The notes: a model not told the origin generated them from the letters alone. Shown: positions 47,841 to 58,524, numbered from the stretch's first letter. The stretch is DNA of 64,000 bases from Byssothecium circinans (GCA_010015675.1 ML977033.1:119672-183671); one strand, 5' to 3'. Made by a program: numbers and translations.

Positions 47841-48236
47841 TCAAGCAATAATAGACTGGAGCAATTTTTCCAGGCCAATTTGATCGTCATATTGAATTAT
47901 CGCTAAACTGATTGCTGGCAAAGCACCTGCAGGAAATTTGCGAGGATTTAGCTCAGAAGCAACTGCCCATCCCGCTGATGCGTCCAACTGCGCCGCCCTG
48001 ACGCCCCTTCCCAGATTGGAAACATCGTTGAACTTGGCCATACACGAGCGCAAGGTACGGAGTAGTCTAGACGACTTGCCTTCGGTCGCTGTACCATAAA
48101 TAAAGAAGAGGGGGAGGTTGGAGGCGGGGGAGGCAAATGCGGCATAGCCGCTCATCTTTGACCTTTCGAACATATTGCGGCCCAGTCTGAATGTTGAGAA
48201 CCATCGCCGACGCAGGTCGTCACCCTGCGGGCGCAT
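47841..48236 (-). CDS. possible small hypothetical protein
   Basis: Single-exon frame of 131 residues from ATG 48236. It contains a plausible structured segment (MSGYAAFASPASNLPLFFIYG then SSRLLRTLRSCMAKFND). No family was recognised. It could also be a decayed exon. Confidence 0.3.
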   Translation of the reverse strand: MRPQGDDLRRRWFSTFRLGRNMFERSKMSGYAAFASPASNLPLFFIYGTATEGKSSRLLRTLRSCMAKFNDVSNLGRGVRAAQLDASAGWAVASELNPRKFPAGALPAISLAIIQYDDQIGLEKLLQSIIA

Positions 48237-48390
48237 ATTTGCAATCACACGTCAGCTATGATGGGCTCACGCTTTGGCGCCTCACCGCTAGATCAGATCG
48301 ATAGAAGATCCCCAACAAAGGGTTTAAACGAGAAAGAGAGTAAGTACGTCTAACAGGCCCAGCGTGCAAGCCTTGCGTTCCTTGCGAACA

Positions 48391-49224
48391 TTAGTATCCG
48401 TGTATAATATGTGAACCTTGAAAAGGGCCATCATTGACTTGATAAACCTTTAACAGAAGACTCAGAAGAGGCTCGTCGGACTTGCTACATCCAAGCTCGT
48501 GTAAAATGTCTTGAGCGAACTGAAAGTTAGGATCCTCTGGTCGTTTGTGCAAAAGGCTCGCCTTTTCAAATGCTTGAGGGAAGAAGCCAGCCCACGCCCA
48601 GTCCAGAAACCACAACCTCCCAGCCTTGTCTAAGACGAAGTTCCTCAGAGCAATATCCATGTGGCACATGACTAGATCCTTGAACATTCCCGTGACATTT
48701 CCACTGCCGCGAAGACTGAGCTTGTGGTTGAAATATGGCTCCATATCAGCTGCGGTCTGAAACGCCCTGCCAGCACCATAGAGGGTAAACAGACCACCCA
48801 TGGGAATTCCCTGCTCGACTGGTCCGGGTTGGCAGCTTCGCAAGCTTCCGAGATGGAGGAGGCCTTTGGTAACTTGGAGGATGATGCTTCGCCGTTCCTG
48901 AGCAGGACGTTCTGACCACGGTATTGCGTCCAAAGAGTTTCCATCGATGTATTCCATAGCTATGTAGCCTAGGTCACCCGAGGCAAAGCTTCGGTAAACG
49001 TGTGGGACTCGTATTTGCTCGTCGGAGTGATTGGAGATATATTCCATATTCAAAGCCTCCTGCGGATGAATTTCAAACCCGATTTTTAACACTGCGGTGC
49101 TCGTAATCCTCACAACCTTTGTTCCTTCGTTGAAAATAAGGGGACCGGTTTTGGCGGCATGAACGAATTCGATCTCGGTGACTGCAGACAAGTCTCGTCC
49201 CTCGAGGGGGTATTTAGACTCCAT
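48391..49224 (-). CDS. kinase-like / aminoglycoside-phosphotransferase-fold protein
   Basis: Protein of 277 residues from ATG 49224 with a protein-kinase-like (APH/choline-kinase type) fold. The N-lobe has GTKVVRITSTAVLKIGFEI (candidate ATP-site Lys) and the hinge YIAMEYIDGNSLDAI. The catalytic loop is VMCHMDIALRNFVLD (Asp and Asn of the HxDxxxxN pattern), and the metal-binding motif is LWFLDWAWAGFFP. Such fungal proteins are abundant and mostly of unknown substrate; none can be named here. No signal peptide or membrane segment. Confidence 0.75.
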   Translation of the reverse strand: MESKYPLEGRDLSAVTEIEFVHAAKTGPLIFNEGTKVVRITSTAVLKIGFEIHPQEALNMEYISNHSDEQIRVPHVYRSFASGDLGYIAMEYIDGNSLDAIPWSERPAQERRSIILQVTKGLLHLGSLRSCQPGPVEQGIPMGGLFTLYGAGRAFQTAADMEPYFNHKLSLRGSGNVTGMFKDLVMCHMDIALRNFVLDKAGRLWFLDWAWAGFFPQAFEKASLLHKRPEDPNFQFAQDILHELGCSKSDEPLLSLLLKVYQVNDGPFQGSHIIHGY

Positions 49225-49833
49225 GGTGCGGGAGAATACAGAGAGGCCGAACAATTAGAGTATAGTGCATGGAAGATATGTTGACGACAATTTCCTCAAA
49301 GATAGAAGGACGGGTTCATGGGAGTGATATTTGTCGCTACATAGATGCCTAGCGCGCCAAGATCGGAGCTCGGCATCTATTGTTGGACTGAACAGTACTT
49401 GACTGTTCCGGACGGTTCAGTACCGTTCCAGCCTAGCGTCGGCTCCTGCCTATATAGTTACTTCTCCTGAGCTTCACCGCTCCATACACAATTCATCACT
49501 TTCTCATCACTTGCTCTTGGGTCTCCACTGTCCAACATCTATACATCCGATAAACTGGTAACTGGGGTAATGAAGAACCTTATTCCGTCCATCCGATAGG
49601 CCGTCGTTAAAATACCTAGGAGCGTCTAGCTTCTCCAAGTTGCTATCCAAATGTCCCTTGCGTCCACTCCGAGTTCTTCCCTAGCTTCACTCCTCCCGCC
49701 GTCCACGATGAGCTGACCGCAGCATATGCTTCTGTTCCGGTACCCCATGCAAGGTCTAACTTGATCAAGTTTAAGACAGCACTAAACTCATACGTTCCCA
49801 CCTACAGGAGTTGGCGATTGCGAGGCTTGGTTG
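49225..49833. other. gene-free spacer
   Basis: Upstream of the kinase-like gene. A short inverted GGACGGTTCAGTACCGTTCC-like palindrome lies near 49410-49430. No gene is supported. Confidence 0.35.
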
Positions 49834-50430
49834 TTAACAAAGCTGGCCAAAGTACCATAATATGGCCGTCTGGACCCGTCGCTCCCTCTCATAGCCAGGA
49901 TAATTTAACCCAGAACGAAGAACAGCAGATGGCGAGAGTTGCACCAACACCTTTTCCAGGTTTTCTGCAATGCTACCGACGGACTCGACAGTGCTCATCA
50001 TGCGGAAAACTCGATGCTCGGTCTCATCGAAAGAAGACCGAAATCTATACCACCTATTGAACAAAAGGTACTCCGATGAGAATTCATCGCTGAGTGGGTA
50101 TATGTAGTGTGACTAGTCTAGCACCCACCGTAGGACCGATTCCAATTAGATCCCTGTAGGTTGCCATATCCCTGTCTTCCCCTGTGATGGTTTCAAAAGT
50201 TGCCTTACGCAAAGTCTCAGCTCTATCTTCTCTTGCGATTCCTAGTTTTTGGACCTCTTCAAGCCTACTGAATCTCGACGCAGATGAATTCTTTCTCTTT
50301 GTTATTCTCGGCCTTTCGTGGTCGCCGTGGCATTGCTTGAGTTGGGGTTGTTGAGCTGGGTCGTTGGGTTTCAATTTGGATTTTGGGGGCTGAGGGATTC
50401 GATCTGATACATAATGCTTAACACTGCTAC
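49834..50430 (-). CDS. possible hypothetical gene, exon structure unresolved
   Basis: Two minus-strand open frames look coding and lie head to tail. One ends ITGEDRDMATYRDLIGIGPTVG at about 50130, before gtgggtgctagac. The other, from about 50085, reads DEFSSEYLLFNRWYRF and continues to ILWYFGQLC at 49834. The intron between them (gtgggt...ccactcag) leaves the frames mismatched by one or two bases with every junction I tried. The gene is either broken or uses a junction I missed. The start is unknown. No family was recognised. Confidence 0.3.
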
Positions 50431-50474
50431 TGCGGCGTATGTATGTACAAGAGATGGACTGGTGCCTGTCGCAC

Positions 50475-50482
50475 TCTATAAA
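50475..50482 (+). promoter_or_regulatory. TATA-like box of the GPI-protein gene
   Basis: CTATAAAC lies about 155 bases before the ATG at 50635, a reasonable distance for a fungal promoter. Confidence 0.35.
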
Positions 50483-50634
50483 CTCAGCACCAACGGGCAT
50501 TATCAAGAAAGAGATAGATTGGGAACTACGCACGCGTGCATAAAGGGACGAACAAACTCCACTTCCATTCAACCAACACCGCTCCATCATCCAGGTCATC
50601 CCACGCCACGCAACATTATACACACAAACGCAAA

Positions 50635-51802
50635 ATGACACGCTTATCCCTCCTCCTCGCCTACACAATCCTCACAGCCGCCTCGCCAAACCCAGCAAGG
50701 ATTCCCATTCCCAAAGTCCCCTCCGAACCAGACGTCCCCATCCGCCCCATTCCCAAAGTTCCCTCCGAACCAGACATCCCCATCGCCCCCATCCCCGGCA
50801 TTCCCGGCGTCAACCCAGGCCGCATCGGCGACATCCCGCCCGCAGGCCAAGTGCCCTCGAACCAAGTCATCCAGGTCAACATGGGGAGTCTGGAGCAGAA
50901 GCTAGGGCAGAGCTCGAGTGAGCGGTCCGGGCCAGGGGCGAAACCGCCCGGGAATAGGAAAGAGGAGGTGTTGCAGAGAGTGAGTGAGGCGGCGGATGTG
51001 GTGGTGGATGTGGTAGAGAAGATATTGGATCTTGCCGGTGGGGAGGGGGACACGACGGCGACAACAACGGCGAGGTCGGGGGATTTTACGCCGTCGACGA
51101 CGTTGCCTTCGATATCATTTAAGGCGTGTACGTCGTATGCTAAAATGTTGTCTTCTTGCGCTTCGGCGACTACGTCTTGTAAGTGGTTCTTTGAAATGAA
51201 TTGCATTGGGCATGGATAGTCGGTCTCACTTCCAAGGCATCTTGCCGTTGTAGAATGCAACGTGCAATGCCATCCCTCTGAACAAGCTTTGCTGACTTTA
51301 CATCTCAATTCCAGTCTACTCTCTCGCACCCACCGTGCAAGCTTCCTGCGCCTGCTACTCCACACCCACCACATCCCGCGCATGCACCGAAACAAAGCAA
51401 GCCGAAGTCACCGGCGCCCCTTCCCTCGCCATCGCCGCCTTCGACAATAACGCAGACGCTTGTTTCTCCTTTTTCAGCCTCCAGGGATACTCCAATGTAG
51501 CCAAAGCATTAGATACAGAGACCATAGTTTCCAACACCACGGGTGTAGATCCCCAGGTAGCGGGACTGGGGAAAGGTTTCTGTGCAAAAGTGGACGCGGC
51601 GGTCAAGGCAAGAAGTAATGGGACGTGGAGTACGAAGCAGGGGTTGAGTGCGAGTGGGAAGAGTATGGTTTGGACGGATTGTAAGGGGTTGGTTACGGGG
51701 GAAGGGGCTAGTGGGGGTACAGGGAGAGGCGTGAGTGTGGGGATGGGGGTAATAGTGGTGGTTTTGGTGGTTAATATGATATTGGTGTCTGTTGTCGGTT
51801 GA
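50635..51802 (+). CDS. GPI-anchor-like cell-surface protein with proline repeats
   Basis: Exons 50635-51178 and 51315-51802 encode 343 residues. An N-terminal signal peptide (MTRLSLLLAYTILTAASP) is followed by tandem PIPKVPSEPD(V/I)PI units, a disordered linker, and a Cys-containing domain made across the intron (SFKACTSYAKMLSSCASATTS then FYSLAPTVQASCACYS). The C-terminus is a Ser/Gly linker plus a hydrophobic tail (VSVGMGVIVVVLVVNMILVS), as in GPI-anchored fungal wall proteins. The Cys spacing does not match CFEM. Function unknown; surface location is inference from the two hydrophobic ends. Confidence 0.75.
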
Positions 51803-52084
51803 TACACTACGACTATTATATCGACAAGATGTCGATTCCCGCCAGACGATACCCAAACGACGACCGTTCCGTGGTAAAATATACTACAGATGCGGTTGCC
51901 GAACGCTTTGACACCTTGTTGTACACACTCATGGACCGCCGACTACCGTGGTAGACAGCTCCGATACGCCATCGACCAGCTTTACACCTTCATGAACCAC
52001 GAAAATAACCAGGCCCCATACGCTGTCGACCAGCTACACACCCATATACACCAGGAAACTGACAGCGCCCGTACGATCACACAC
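51803..52084. other. short spacer with a degenerate duplicated motif
   Basis: Contains repeats resembling TACGCCATCGACCAGCT / TACGCTGTCGACCAGCT (51965-52035), spaced by about 54 bases. No gene is supported. Confidence 0.4.
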
Positions 52085-53590
52085 TCACTCGACCACCCAG
52101 TGGGGTCCACCCTTAGTCGACCAGTGAGCCTCACAGGCATGCGCAACATGTGTATTATCCCTGCGGTCCGCACACCGGATCCCGAAGTGGACTAAGTTAT
52201 TGATGTTTGGCCACATCGCCATACGCGGGTGGTACACCCGGCACCTCCTGCCTTTCTCAGTACAAGCTGCACATGCCTTCTGGGCATCGATCCCATATCT
52301 ACCATCGATAAGCTTTGCGTGGGCCATATTACGTCGGCTTCGCATACCCATCTTCTCACTCCATTGCGGATCGTGGAGGTCGTCGCCGACGAAGGCACGG
52401 TTTTTGGTGAGATACCTTAATTCCGTGGACCATGAAGCGAAGGATAGTCCCGGGGGTAGGGAAGGGATGGTGTTGGACGAGTCTGAGGGAATAGGGCCTT
52501 GCAGGGGGCGGTAGGCATAAGGATCGGGCTCGGGAACGTTCTCGTCCTCATCTATATCGTCGTCAGTCAGTCCCTCTTCGTCAGAGTTAAGGTCGATGGG
52601 CTGAGCGGCAGGCCCTTGCGAAGCCACCAAGGCCAGACGAGCAGCTTCGGCGGCGTTCTTTTCTTCGACTTTTCGATCTAGTTCCTCGACGAACTGGCGA
52701 AGCATCTCCTCTTTCTCGTCTTTGGACAGCGATTTGTCACTGTTCCATGTTGAAAAGAGGCTAGGATCTGGTCGTGCAACGTCTGTCTCCTCTCTCTGCT
52801 TCTCAGACAACAGCGTATTCTTCTTCAGTAGCTTATCGTCTTCATTCCCTCCCATGTTCACATTCTCATCCGCGTTAGTCTTCAGTGTCTCCTTCTCCAT
52901 AAAGGCAGAACGTTTCTTACTCGCAGCTTCCTTCTCTCTAGCCGCCTCACTCACAGCCGCTCTCTTCTTCTCTTCCACTTGCTCGTCCAACATCTTGACC
53001 TTCTTGGACAACCGCTCATCCTTTTCAGCTTTATCATCCCTCATCTTTATCACGTCGCCCTCGGGCTCGGTATTGACTAACGGCCTCTTCAACAGACCAG
53101 CGCGGTTCTGGTTCGTCTTCAAAGGATCACTGCGGGTCTTGGTTGCTGCTTGAGCTGGAGCCAGATGCGTCTTACGCGCGAACACGGTCCGCTCGCGACG
53201 CTCTTCAGCTTCGAGTGCCTTGTTGAGAGCCTCCGGATCTTTGTCAGAAACAGAAGTCGGGCAGACGGTCATGCCGGCCGCGTTGGCTGCGGAGAGGATG
53301 TCGTCGAAGGTCCATTTCTCGGAGTCGGAGTCCGCATCTGCAGTTGGCATGGGCTTGGTCGGGAAAGCGGGCGTGAGCTCAGACGGGAGAGTGGACTTGG
53401 GCATGGAAGTGGGCTTGGGCCTTGATGGGAGAGCAGCTCGCGGCGCCTCTTTGGCACCGGTGGTAGCTGGTCTCTGCTCGTCAGCTACTTGAATTGTGAG
53501 ACGAGATGGGACTTCATCGTCGCTGTCCGACAGAGGGATTGGGTCGCCAGCTGTGCCGTCCTGCGTCTTCGGTGGGCCGAATGAGGCCAT
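52085..53590 (-). CDS. unknown nuclear-type protein with acidic SUMO-interaction-like motifs
   Basis: Single exon of 501 residues from ATG 53590 (MASFGPPKTQDG). No recognised family. Two acidic hydrophobic motifs, DPIPLSDSDDE near the N-terminus and QPIDLNSDEE near residue 345, look like SUMO-interacting motifs. The middle (about 150-330) is a charged Lys/Glu-rich coiled-coil-like stretch. The C-terminal 90 residues look folded, with YGIDAQKACAACTEKGRRCRVYHP and ...GIRCADRR...HACEAHW. That gives Cys/His pairs that could bind zinc. A nuclear, ubiquitin/SUMO-linked or DNA-linked role is plausible but only inferred. Confidence 0.7.
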   Translation of the reverse strand: MASFGPPKTQDGTAGDPIPLSDSDDEVPSRLTIQVADEQRPATTGAKEAPRAALPSRPKPTSMPKSTLPSELTPAFPTKPMPTADADSDSEKWTFDDILSAANAAGMTVCPTSVSDKDPEALNKALEAEERRERTVFARKTHLAPAQAATKTRSDPLKTNQNRAGLLKRPLVNTEPEGDVIKMRDDKAEKDERLSKKVKMLDEQVEEKKRAAVSEAAREKEAASKKRSAFMEKETLKTNADENVNMGGNEDDKLLKKNTLLSEKQREETDVARPDPSLFSTWNSDKSLSKDEKEEMLRQFVEELDRKVEEKNAAEAARLALVASQGPAAQPIDLNSDEEGLTDDDIDEDENVPEPDPYAYRPLQGPIPSDSSNTIPSLPPGLSFASWSTELRYLTKNRAFVGDDLHDPQWSEKMGMRSRRNMAHAKLIDGRYGIDAQKACAACTEKGRRCRVYHPRMAMWPNINNLVHFGIRCADRRDNTHVAHACEAHWSTKGGPHWVVE

Positions 53591-54100
53591 CTGTTGGAGG
53601 TTAGTACGCACAACCAAACCAAACGCGACGCCGAACTTCTACTCCGCCACTGGAAAAGTACCTTTAATGGACGCGGCTTGTGCTGTTTAGGTGAAGAGTG
53701 CAATGCGGGAAATACGGTGGGTTGTTGACGAGGTGGAGAGAAAGAAAGGAGAGATGGTAGCTTGTGAGCGAGCGAGCGAGCGAGCTTGAGATTGCATGTT
53801 TACATTCAGGCCGATATTAGCGCGTCTTGGCGTATTTTTTGTGCTCTGTGATGATCTGGTTGGAAGGCAGTTGGCGGTCGTTTGTCACCGACGTAGGGCA
53901 GTAGGTGCCTAGGAAACCGTCGTTGTGGGAGATTGCGTTCGGGGAGCTACCGAACGAGGCGATTTCTTCCTCGAAGCCCTCACCTACACACGCTCACCTC
54001 GCCAGCTCTATACAATCCAAGCCTTGCCGTTGCCAGACAAGCCAACATAGAGCACTTACTCACATCGGACAGGTATACGACCTCGGAAAAGCTCGCGACC
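53591..54100. other. divergent spacer
   Basis: Between two divergent genes. Contains a GAGC tandem run (53765-53785). The region 53933-54100 is open in the frame of the next gene but the ATG at 54101 is preferred on homology. Confidence 0.4.
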
Positions 54101-55213
54101 ATGGAGCCAAAAGACCACCTTTACAAATCCAGCTTGACCACCACCAAAGATTACCTCTACCACTGCCATCTCCTATCGCAATGCAAAGAAAGGCGGCCGC
54201 CATCCAACGTGGAACGGCCACTCCACATCGTCAACTACACGGACTTCTTCCCCTCCCGCATCAACCAGCCCTCCGATCTCGAAAACGCCAACAAAGCCAC
54301 GGACGAAAATTCCCAGCAGCGAATGGTGAAGCTGCTCCCAGAGTTGCTGCTATGCATCGCAGATTTGCTTCCCCAACCCGATCGGGCTATCTTGAGATCG
54401 GTCTGCCAGCATTTCCGCACTGTCCTGATGAACAATTCCGGAGGCCTGATGTCGACACCGCTCACGGGTGTGGAGCGCGCGGATGTGATGACGCGGTATC
54501 AATTCGACCGATTCAAAACCACAACTGATCTACCCCAGATGCTTCTTTGCAGTTTCTGCCTCGACTTCCACGGCCCATCTTTCTTCACTGACTCTGAGAA
54601 AGCAAAACATCCTCACGAGCGCGTGTGCAAAGGCTCAAGCGCCACATTCTACATCTGTCCGCACCGAAGATACAGCTTCCAACAGCTCTTTGAAATCACG
54701 CATCAGAGAAGTATGAACCCCCACCTGGGATTCTGGAGCAGCGAACTCCTACGGGGAAGCTGCGGATGTTACTTGAATCGGCAGCGCCTCATCTCTGATA
54801 AACATGTCAACTGCTCCAGCCTTTTAATGACAGGACTTGGAAGATTCAGTTGGGCACGTCAATCTCTTCTCATCCCAGCACGAGCTCGGGCACGCTTGGA
54901 CAGTTCCATTACCGATGGTCAGATGCAGAACGCGCTGGTGGAGCTGGGCGAGTTCGTGTGTCCGCACTCACGGACCTCGGATACTGAGATATTTGATATG
55001 TTCAGGGCAGCAAAGGACATTTGGTGGTGGAGGAGGCATGGCAGGTTTAATGGGGGTTGGCCGAAGAAGGGCGTGTCTGCATGTTGTCATGATTGTAGGG
55101 CAATTATGCGGTTGAGAAGGCTTAGGAATACGGGCCCGTATATGCTATACATGTTCAGGTCTGTAAGGGTGACGACGGTGGTTGACAGGCATTGGTTGGC
55201 GAATGTTTGCTGA
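54101..55213 (+). CDS. F-box-like protein with CxxCLDxH/CPH framework, paralogue 1
   Basis: Single exon of 370 residues, first of three related genes (54101-58524). An N-terminal segment TTTKDYLYHCHLLSQ...TDFFPSRIN is shared with the other two. It is followed by an F-box-like helix set (VKLLPELLLCIADLLPQPDRAILRSVCQHF). The rest is the shared framework LLCSFCLDFHGPSFFTD, HERVCKGSSATFYICPHRRYSF, FVCPHSRTSD and a closing VTTVVDRHWLANV. The conserved Cys/His pairs suggest zinc binding. If a true F-box, it would present substrates to SCF. The Skp1-contact residues cannot be checked here. Ends at 55213, convergent with paralogue 2. Confidence 0.8.
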   Translation: MEPKDHLYKSSLTTTKDYLYHCHLLSQCKERRPPSNVERPLHIVNYTDFFPSRINQPSDLENANKATDENSQQRMVKLLPELLLCIADLLPQPDRAILRSVCQHFRTVLMNNSGGLMSTPLTGVERADVMTRYQFDRFKTTTDLPQMLLCSFCLDFHGPSFFTDSEKAKHPHERVCKGSSATFYICPHRRYSFQQLFEITHQRSMNPHLGFWSSELLRGSCGCYLNRQRLISDKHVNCSSLLMTGLGRFSWARQSLLIPARARARLDSSITDGQMQNALVELGEFVCPHSRTSDTEIFDMFRAAKDIWWWRRHGRFNGGWPKKGVSACCHDCRAIMRLRRLRNTGPYMLYMFRSVRVTTVVDRHWLANVC

Positions 55214-55450
55214 AGATTCAGTCTGGTACATGATATCGAGTGGTGCAGGCTAAGTGGAGGGTTCAACTTTTGTATCAATTACTTCTACTCAGTGCCGTAT
55301 CAGTTCCATCTTTCTTAATCTCCTTTGGCCAGATACCCATATTACTCAATCCACAGTCGTAATCTCATTATCTCTATTGACTTCCTTAGGGAAAAACTGA
55401 AGTTCCGGCACAGTTCTACTCGCTCAATGAAAGTACTCCAACCATCCAGC
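55214..55450. other. convergent spacer
   Basis: 237 bases between the ends of paralogues 1 and 2; no feature seen. Confidence 0.4.
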
Positions 55451-56677
55451 TCACGATTCAACCTCTTGATGTACCTTACCCAGCCACTTCCCATCCACCA
55501 CCGTAGTAAGCTTCACCTCCCTCACAACCCCCAACATAATCGCGCCCGGGATCCCAGAAGCCCAAGCCCTCCATGTCGTAATCTCCGTCCCACATCCTTC
55601 AACACTGCAATGTCCCTGAACTCCCTCCTCCGGCCAAACGTCCTCATTCTCCGCCTCAACGCACATTGTCAACCTCGACGTTCTCAGATGCGGACATATA
55701 TATTCATCAAGCTGAATCAGCGCATTACGGATCTGCGATTTCATGACGACCGGTATCTGTGCATCTAACCGCATATCCAACCGCGGTGCAGGGGGTGCTG
55801 GTATCAAAGTACCCCAGTAGCGGCACTCGTATGTGGCTAGAGCTTTGTTTGGATAGGTGACAAATTCGGGACTGTGTTTTCGACTCCCAGTCCAACAGGA
55901 CGGACAAGAAGAACTTCGGCAACAAAGCAAGTTGTCCACCTGTCCTGGGTTTGAGGGTTGGAAGCGTAGTTCACAGATGCGGTTGTGCAAGTCTTTGAAT
56001 GTCCAGCTTTGGTGCGGACAGACGTGGAACGTGGCTGTGGAACCGATGCATGTGCGTTGGTGCGGGGCGTTGGCTTGTTGTGCGGCGGTGAAGAAAGAGG
56101 GTTGGTGGAGGTCGAGGCAGAAACTACAGAGGAGGTATTGCGGCGGCGAGAAAGCTTTGGCGGTGTTTTGCGCGCTCTGCGCCTGTTCCATGCTTGCTAG
56201 GTATTGGAACTGATCAACACGCAGTCTGAGCTCGATGTCCATCCGTACTTTGTCGTCATCGTGGTGGGGCGGAAGCACGCGGTTCAACATATTCTTGACT
56301 GTGCTGTGAAATTCTGCAGTTGCGAGCGCGAGGCAGAAGAGATCTTCCGGGCGAAGATGATCAGCGACACACATGACGAGCTCGGCGGGGAGTTGCGTCA
56401 TCGGCTTGTTCGCATTGTGTATCTTTGCCGTGGAAACGCGGTCGAGGTCTTCGGACGTGTTCTTGCGGATGGGAAAAAAGCCATTGTTGTCGATACGGTG
56501 AAGGGGCTGTCGACTGCTGTTATAGCAGCGGAAGAGGCGTTGTCGATATTGGAAGTAGTCTTTGGCGGTATCGATGCGCCCGCTGAAAAGAGAGTTTAGT
56601 GCGAATTGCGTTTGTTATGACACTGACCCGTGTGAAGCTAGATATTAGTAATAACCGTTACAAACTTGGCCTTCATG
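55451..56677 (-). CDS. F-box-like protein with CxxCLDxH/CPH framework, paralogue 2
   Basis: Second member of the array. Strong blocks: TQLPAELVMCVADHLRPEDLFC (F-box-like), LLCSFCLDLHQPSFFTA, QRTCIGSTATFHVCPHQSWTF, CCRSSSCPSCW, YICPHLRTSR, VEGCGTE and VKLTTVVDGKWLGKV. Homology to paralogue 1 continues upstream of the ATG at 56401 (RIDTAKDYFQYRQRLF...NNGFFPIRKN), so that ATG is not the true start. I propose an 11-base first exon 56677-56667 (MKA plus two bases), an intron 56666-56583 (gtttgt...tttcag) and a main exon 56582-55451, 380 residues. The donor gtttgt is weak. The pair convergent with paralogue 1 suggests an inverted duplication. Confidence 0.72.
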
Positions 56678-57220
56678 GCCCTCCATCCAACTCGCGATGG
56701 CCGCAACTCCAGTTATGACACTGGGACAAATTAAGTAATCGCTAATCGGTTTTGTTGGTCGTGGGTCGGCAAGTGCGGTCTGATGTACAGACATGTGTCA
56801 AAAGTCTGGTTATGCTTTTCACAGTTTGTAGACTCGGAATCCCGCCCAAATATAAAGTTCAATACTTCCTCGAAATTCTCACAGGCCCAAGCATAATAGC
56901 CTCTACCCCATCTAGTAGCATCTGGCAAATTTTTGCCCTTATTATCTCCTCAGATGAGCATATTAACAGGTGATGATGCCAACTCTCTTCATTGGCCATG
57001 CGTAGGGATCGCTTCAGTGCCGTAAAGCATGTGTGGAAAGAAAAGTTCAACTACAATATCCATTGGGAAAGTGGCATTACGTATTAACCAGAAGTTCTCT
57101 CCCGACCTTTACTAGGGAGGTCATTCCCTCAGTGATATTAATCCATAGAGGACTCCTTGAAGTCGAGTCTTCCAAGCCCTGTCCCGTTCCCCTTCAACAG
57201 CTTTGACAATACTCTCGTTT
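56678..57220. other. gene-free spacer
   Basis: Between paralogues 2 and 3. Only short unsupported frames; base composition is A+T-leaning. Confidence 0.4.
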
Positions 57221-58524
57221 TCACCGCGTCAACTATAGGAATTGTTAGCTCATTGTCAAGTAGATTGAGTCGAAAGTGTAGCTCAAACCATGACCCTTGG
57301 ATGCAGACCATATCAAGGCCTCACCTTCACCACCCACATCTCATCGCTGACCGTCGTGAGCTCCATTAGCCGCTCCACGTGGAAGTCTACCCCATGATTT
57401 GTACCACGGGCTTGATATGTCGCCCCACAACCATGCACACAGCACACGCCCATTCCCAATACATACGGGCAAAGGGGATCCTCTTCCAACCGCATATGTG
57501 CATTAGTCCAGTCGTGAAAAGCCTTGAAGAAGTTTAGTGTCTCCAACGCCTCGGGGTCAGAAGTCCTCAGGTGGGGACATATGATGTGGTCATTCTGCCT
57601 CATGGCTAAACAAATCATAATTGCAGACTTGTTTCGCTGCTCCAACGGTGCGGCGGTCGGGTCGTGATTGATGTTGAGATTGTAGTAGCTGTTACTCAAT
57701 TTCACCAATCCTGCATCTTCCATATCCCATCTCATACGCGCACTTGTTTTGTTCTGCCGCACCAGGTGAACTTCAGCAAGTATCGCAGAAGAGCTATCCT
57801 GGTTCACCCACTCGAGATATTGTAGGTCGCTAAGCTGGGCTTCATAGAGCGTTCTGAACGACACGTCATAGCCTTCATATGGATGGATTCGAGTGCCAGC
57901 AATACTGCCGACGCAGACACGATCGAATGGCGACTTGACCAGTTCTTCGAGCGTAAAGAATGAAATCGGGTGCAGATCTAAACAGTAGCTACACAGTTGC
58001 TCCGCCTTGGCCTCCACAACCTTTTCAAAGGTGCTGGACTTGTTTCTGTCAGAAAGCTCCGCTGTTGCCAGGTATCGGTACTGGTCGAGCTGGTATCTAG
58101 CCGAAACTTCATCTATCGAATCGTGGCTCTCTTCGCGTAGTATTTCATCGACTTTGTTGCCGATCTTGCTCATCGAGTCGCGGACGAACCGACAGGAAGC
58201 CCTGAAGCTAAGCAGGTCGGCAGCTTTCAAGTAGTCTGCCACGCACAAGATCAACTCGGATGGAGTCCGATGGACGACCGAGTTGGCATTCTGAATCTGA
58301 ACCTCTTGGGCTTTCCATTCATCGTCGGGGAGGTTGCGTCTGTCCGGGAAACAGTTGGGGTGGTGAACGGGAAGCCGAATGCGGTCTTCGTCGCTTAGTA
58401 CGCGTGATAAGCGCCGGCGGTAGATGTAGTACCCCTTTGGGGTTGAAATGTCGGTCATGTATGCTTTGCGGCGGAGTTTCGCCAAGCGAAGTCTCTGTTC
58501 GGGACCTTGGATTGCGGACATCAT
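57221..58524 (-). CDS. F-box-like protein with CxxCLDxH/CPH framework, paralogue 3
   Basis: Third and most diverged member, from ATG 58524. Shared blocks: TPKGYYIYRRRLSRV with CFPDRRNLPDDEW, HRTPSELILCVADYLKAADLLSFRASCRFV (F-box-like), QLCSYCLDLHPISFFTL, DRVCVGSIAG, HIICPHLRTSDP, CCVHGCGATY and MELTTVSDEMWVVK. The CPH of the middle block is replaced by HPYEGYDVSF. An unspliced reading stops at 57313. A well-formed intron (57324-57233, gtgagg to ctatag with a CTAAC branch point) instead ends the protein VVKLTR at 57221. Both give 403 residues. In the same orientation as paralogue 2. Confidence 0.78.

Noticed and set aside
50661..51395. 244-codon minus-strand frame
   Set aside because: Antisense of the GPI-like gene; the Met/Gly periodicity simply mirrors its proline repeats.
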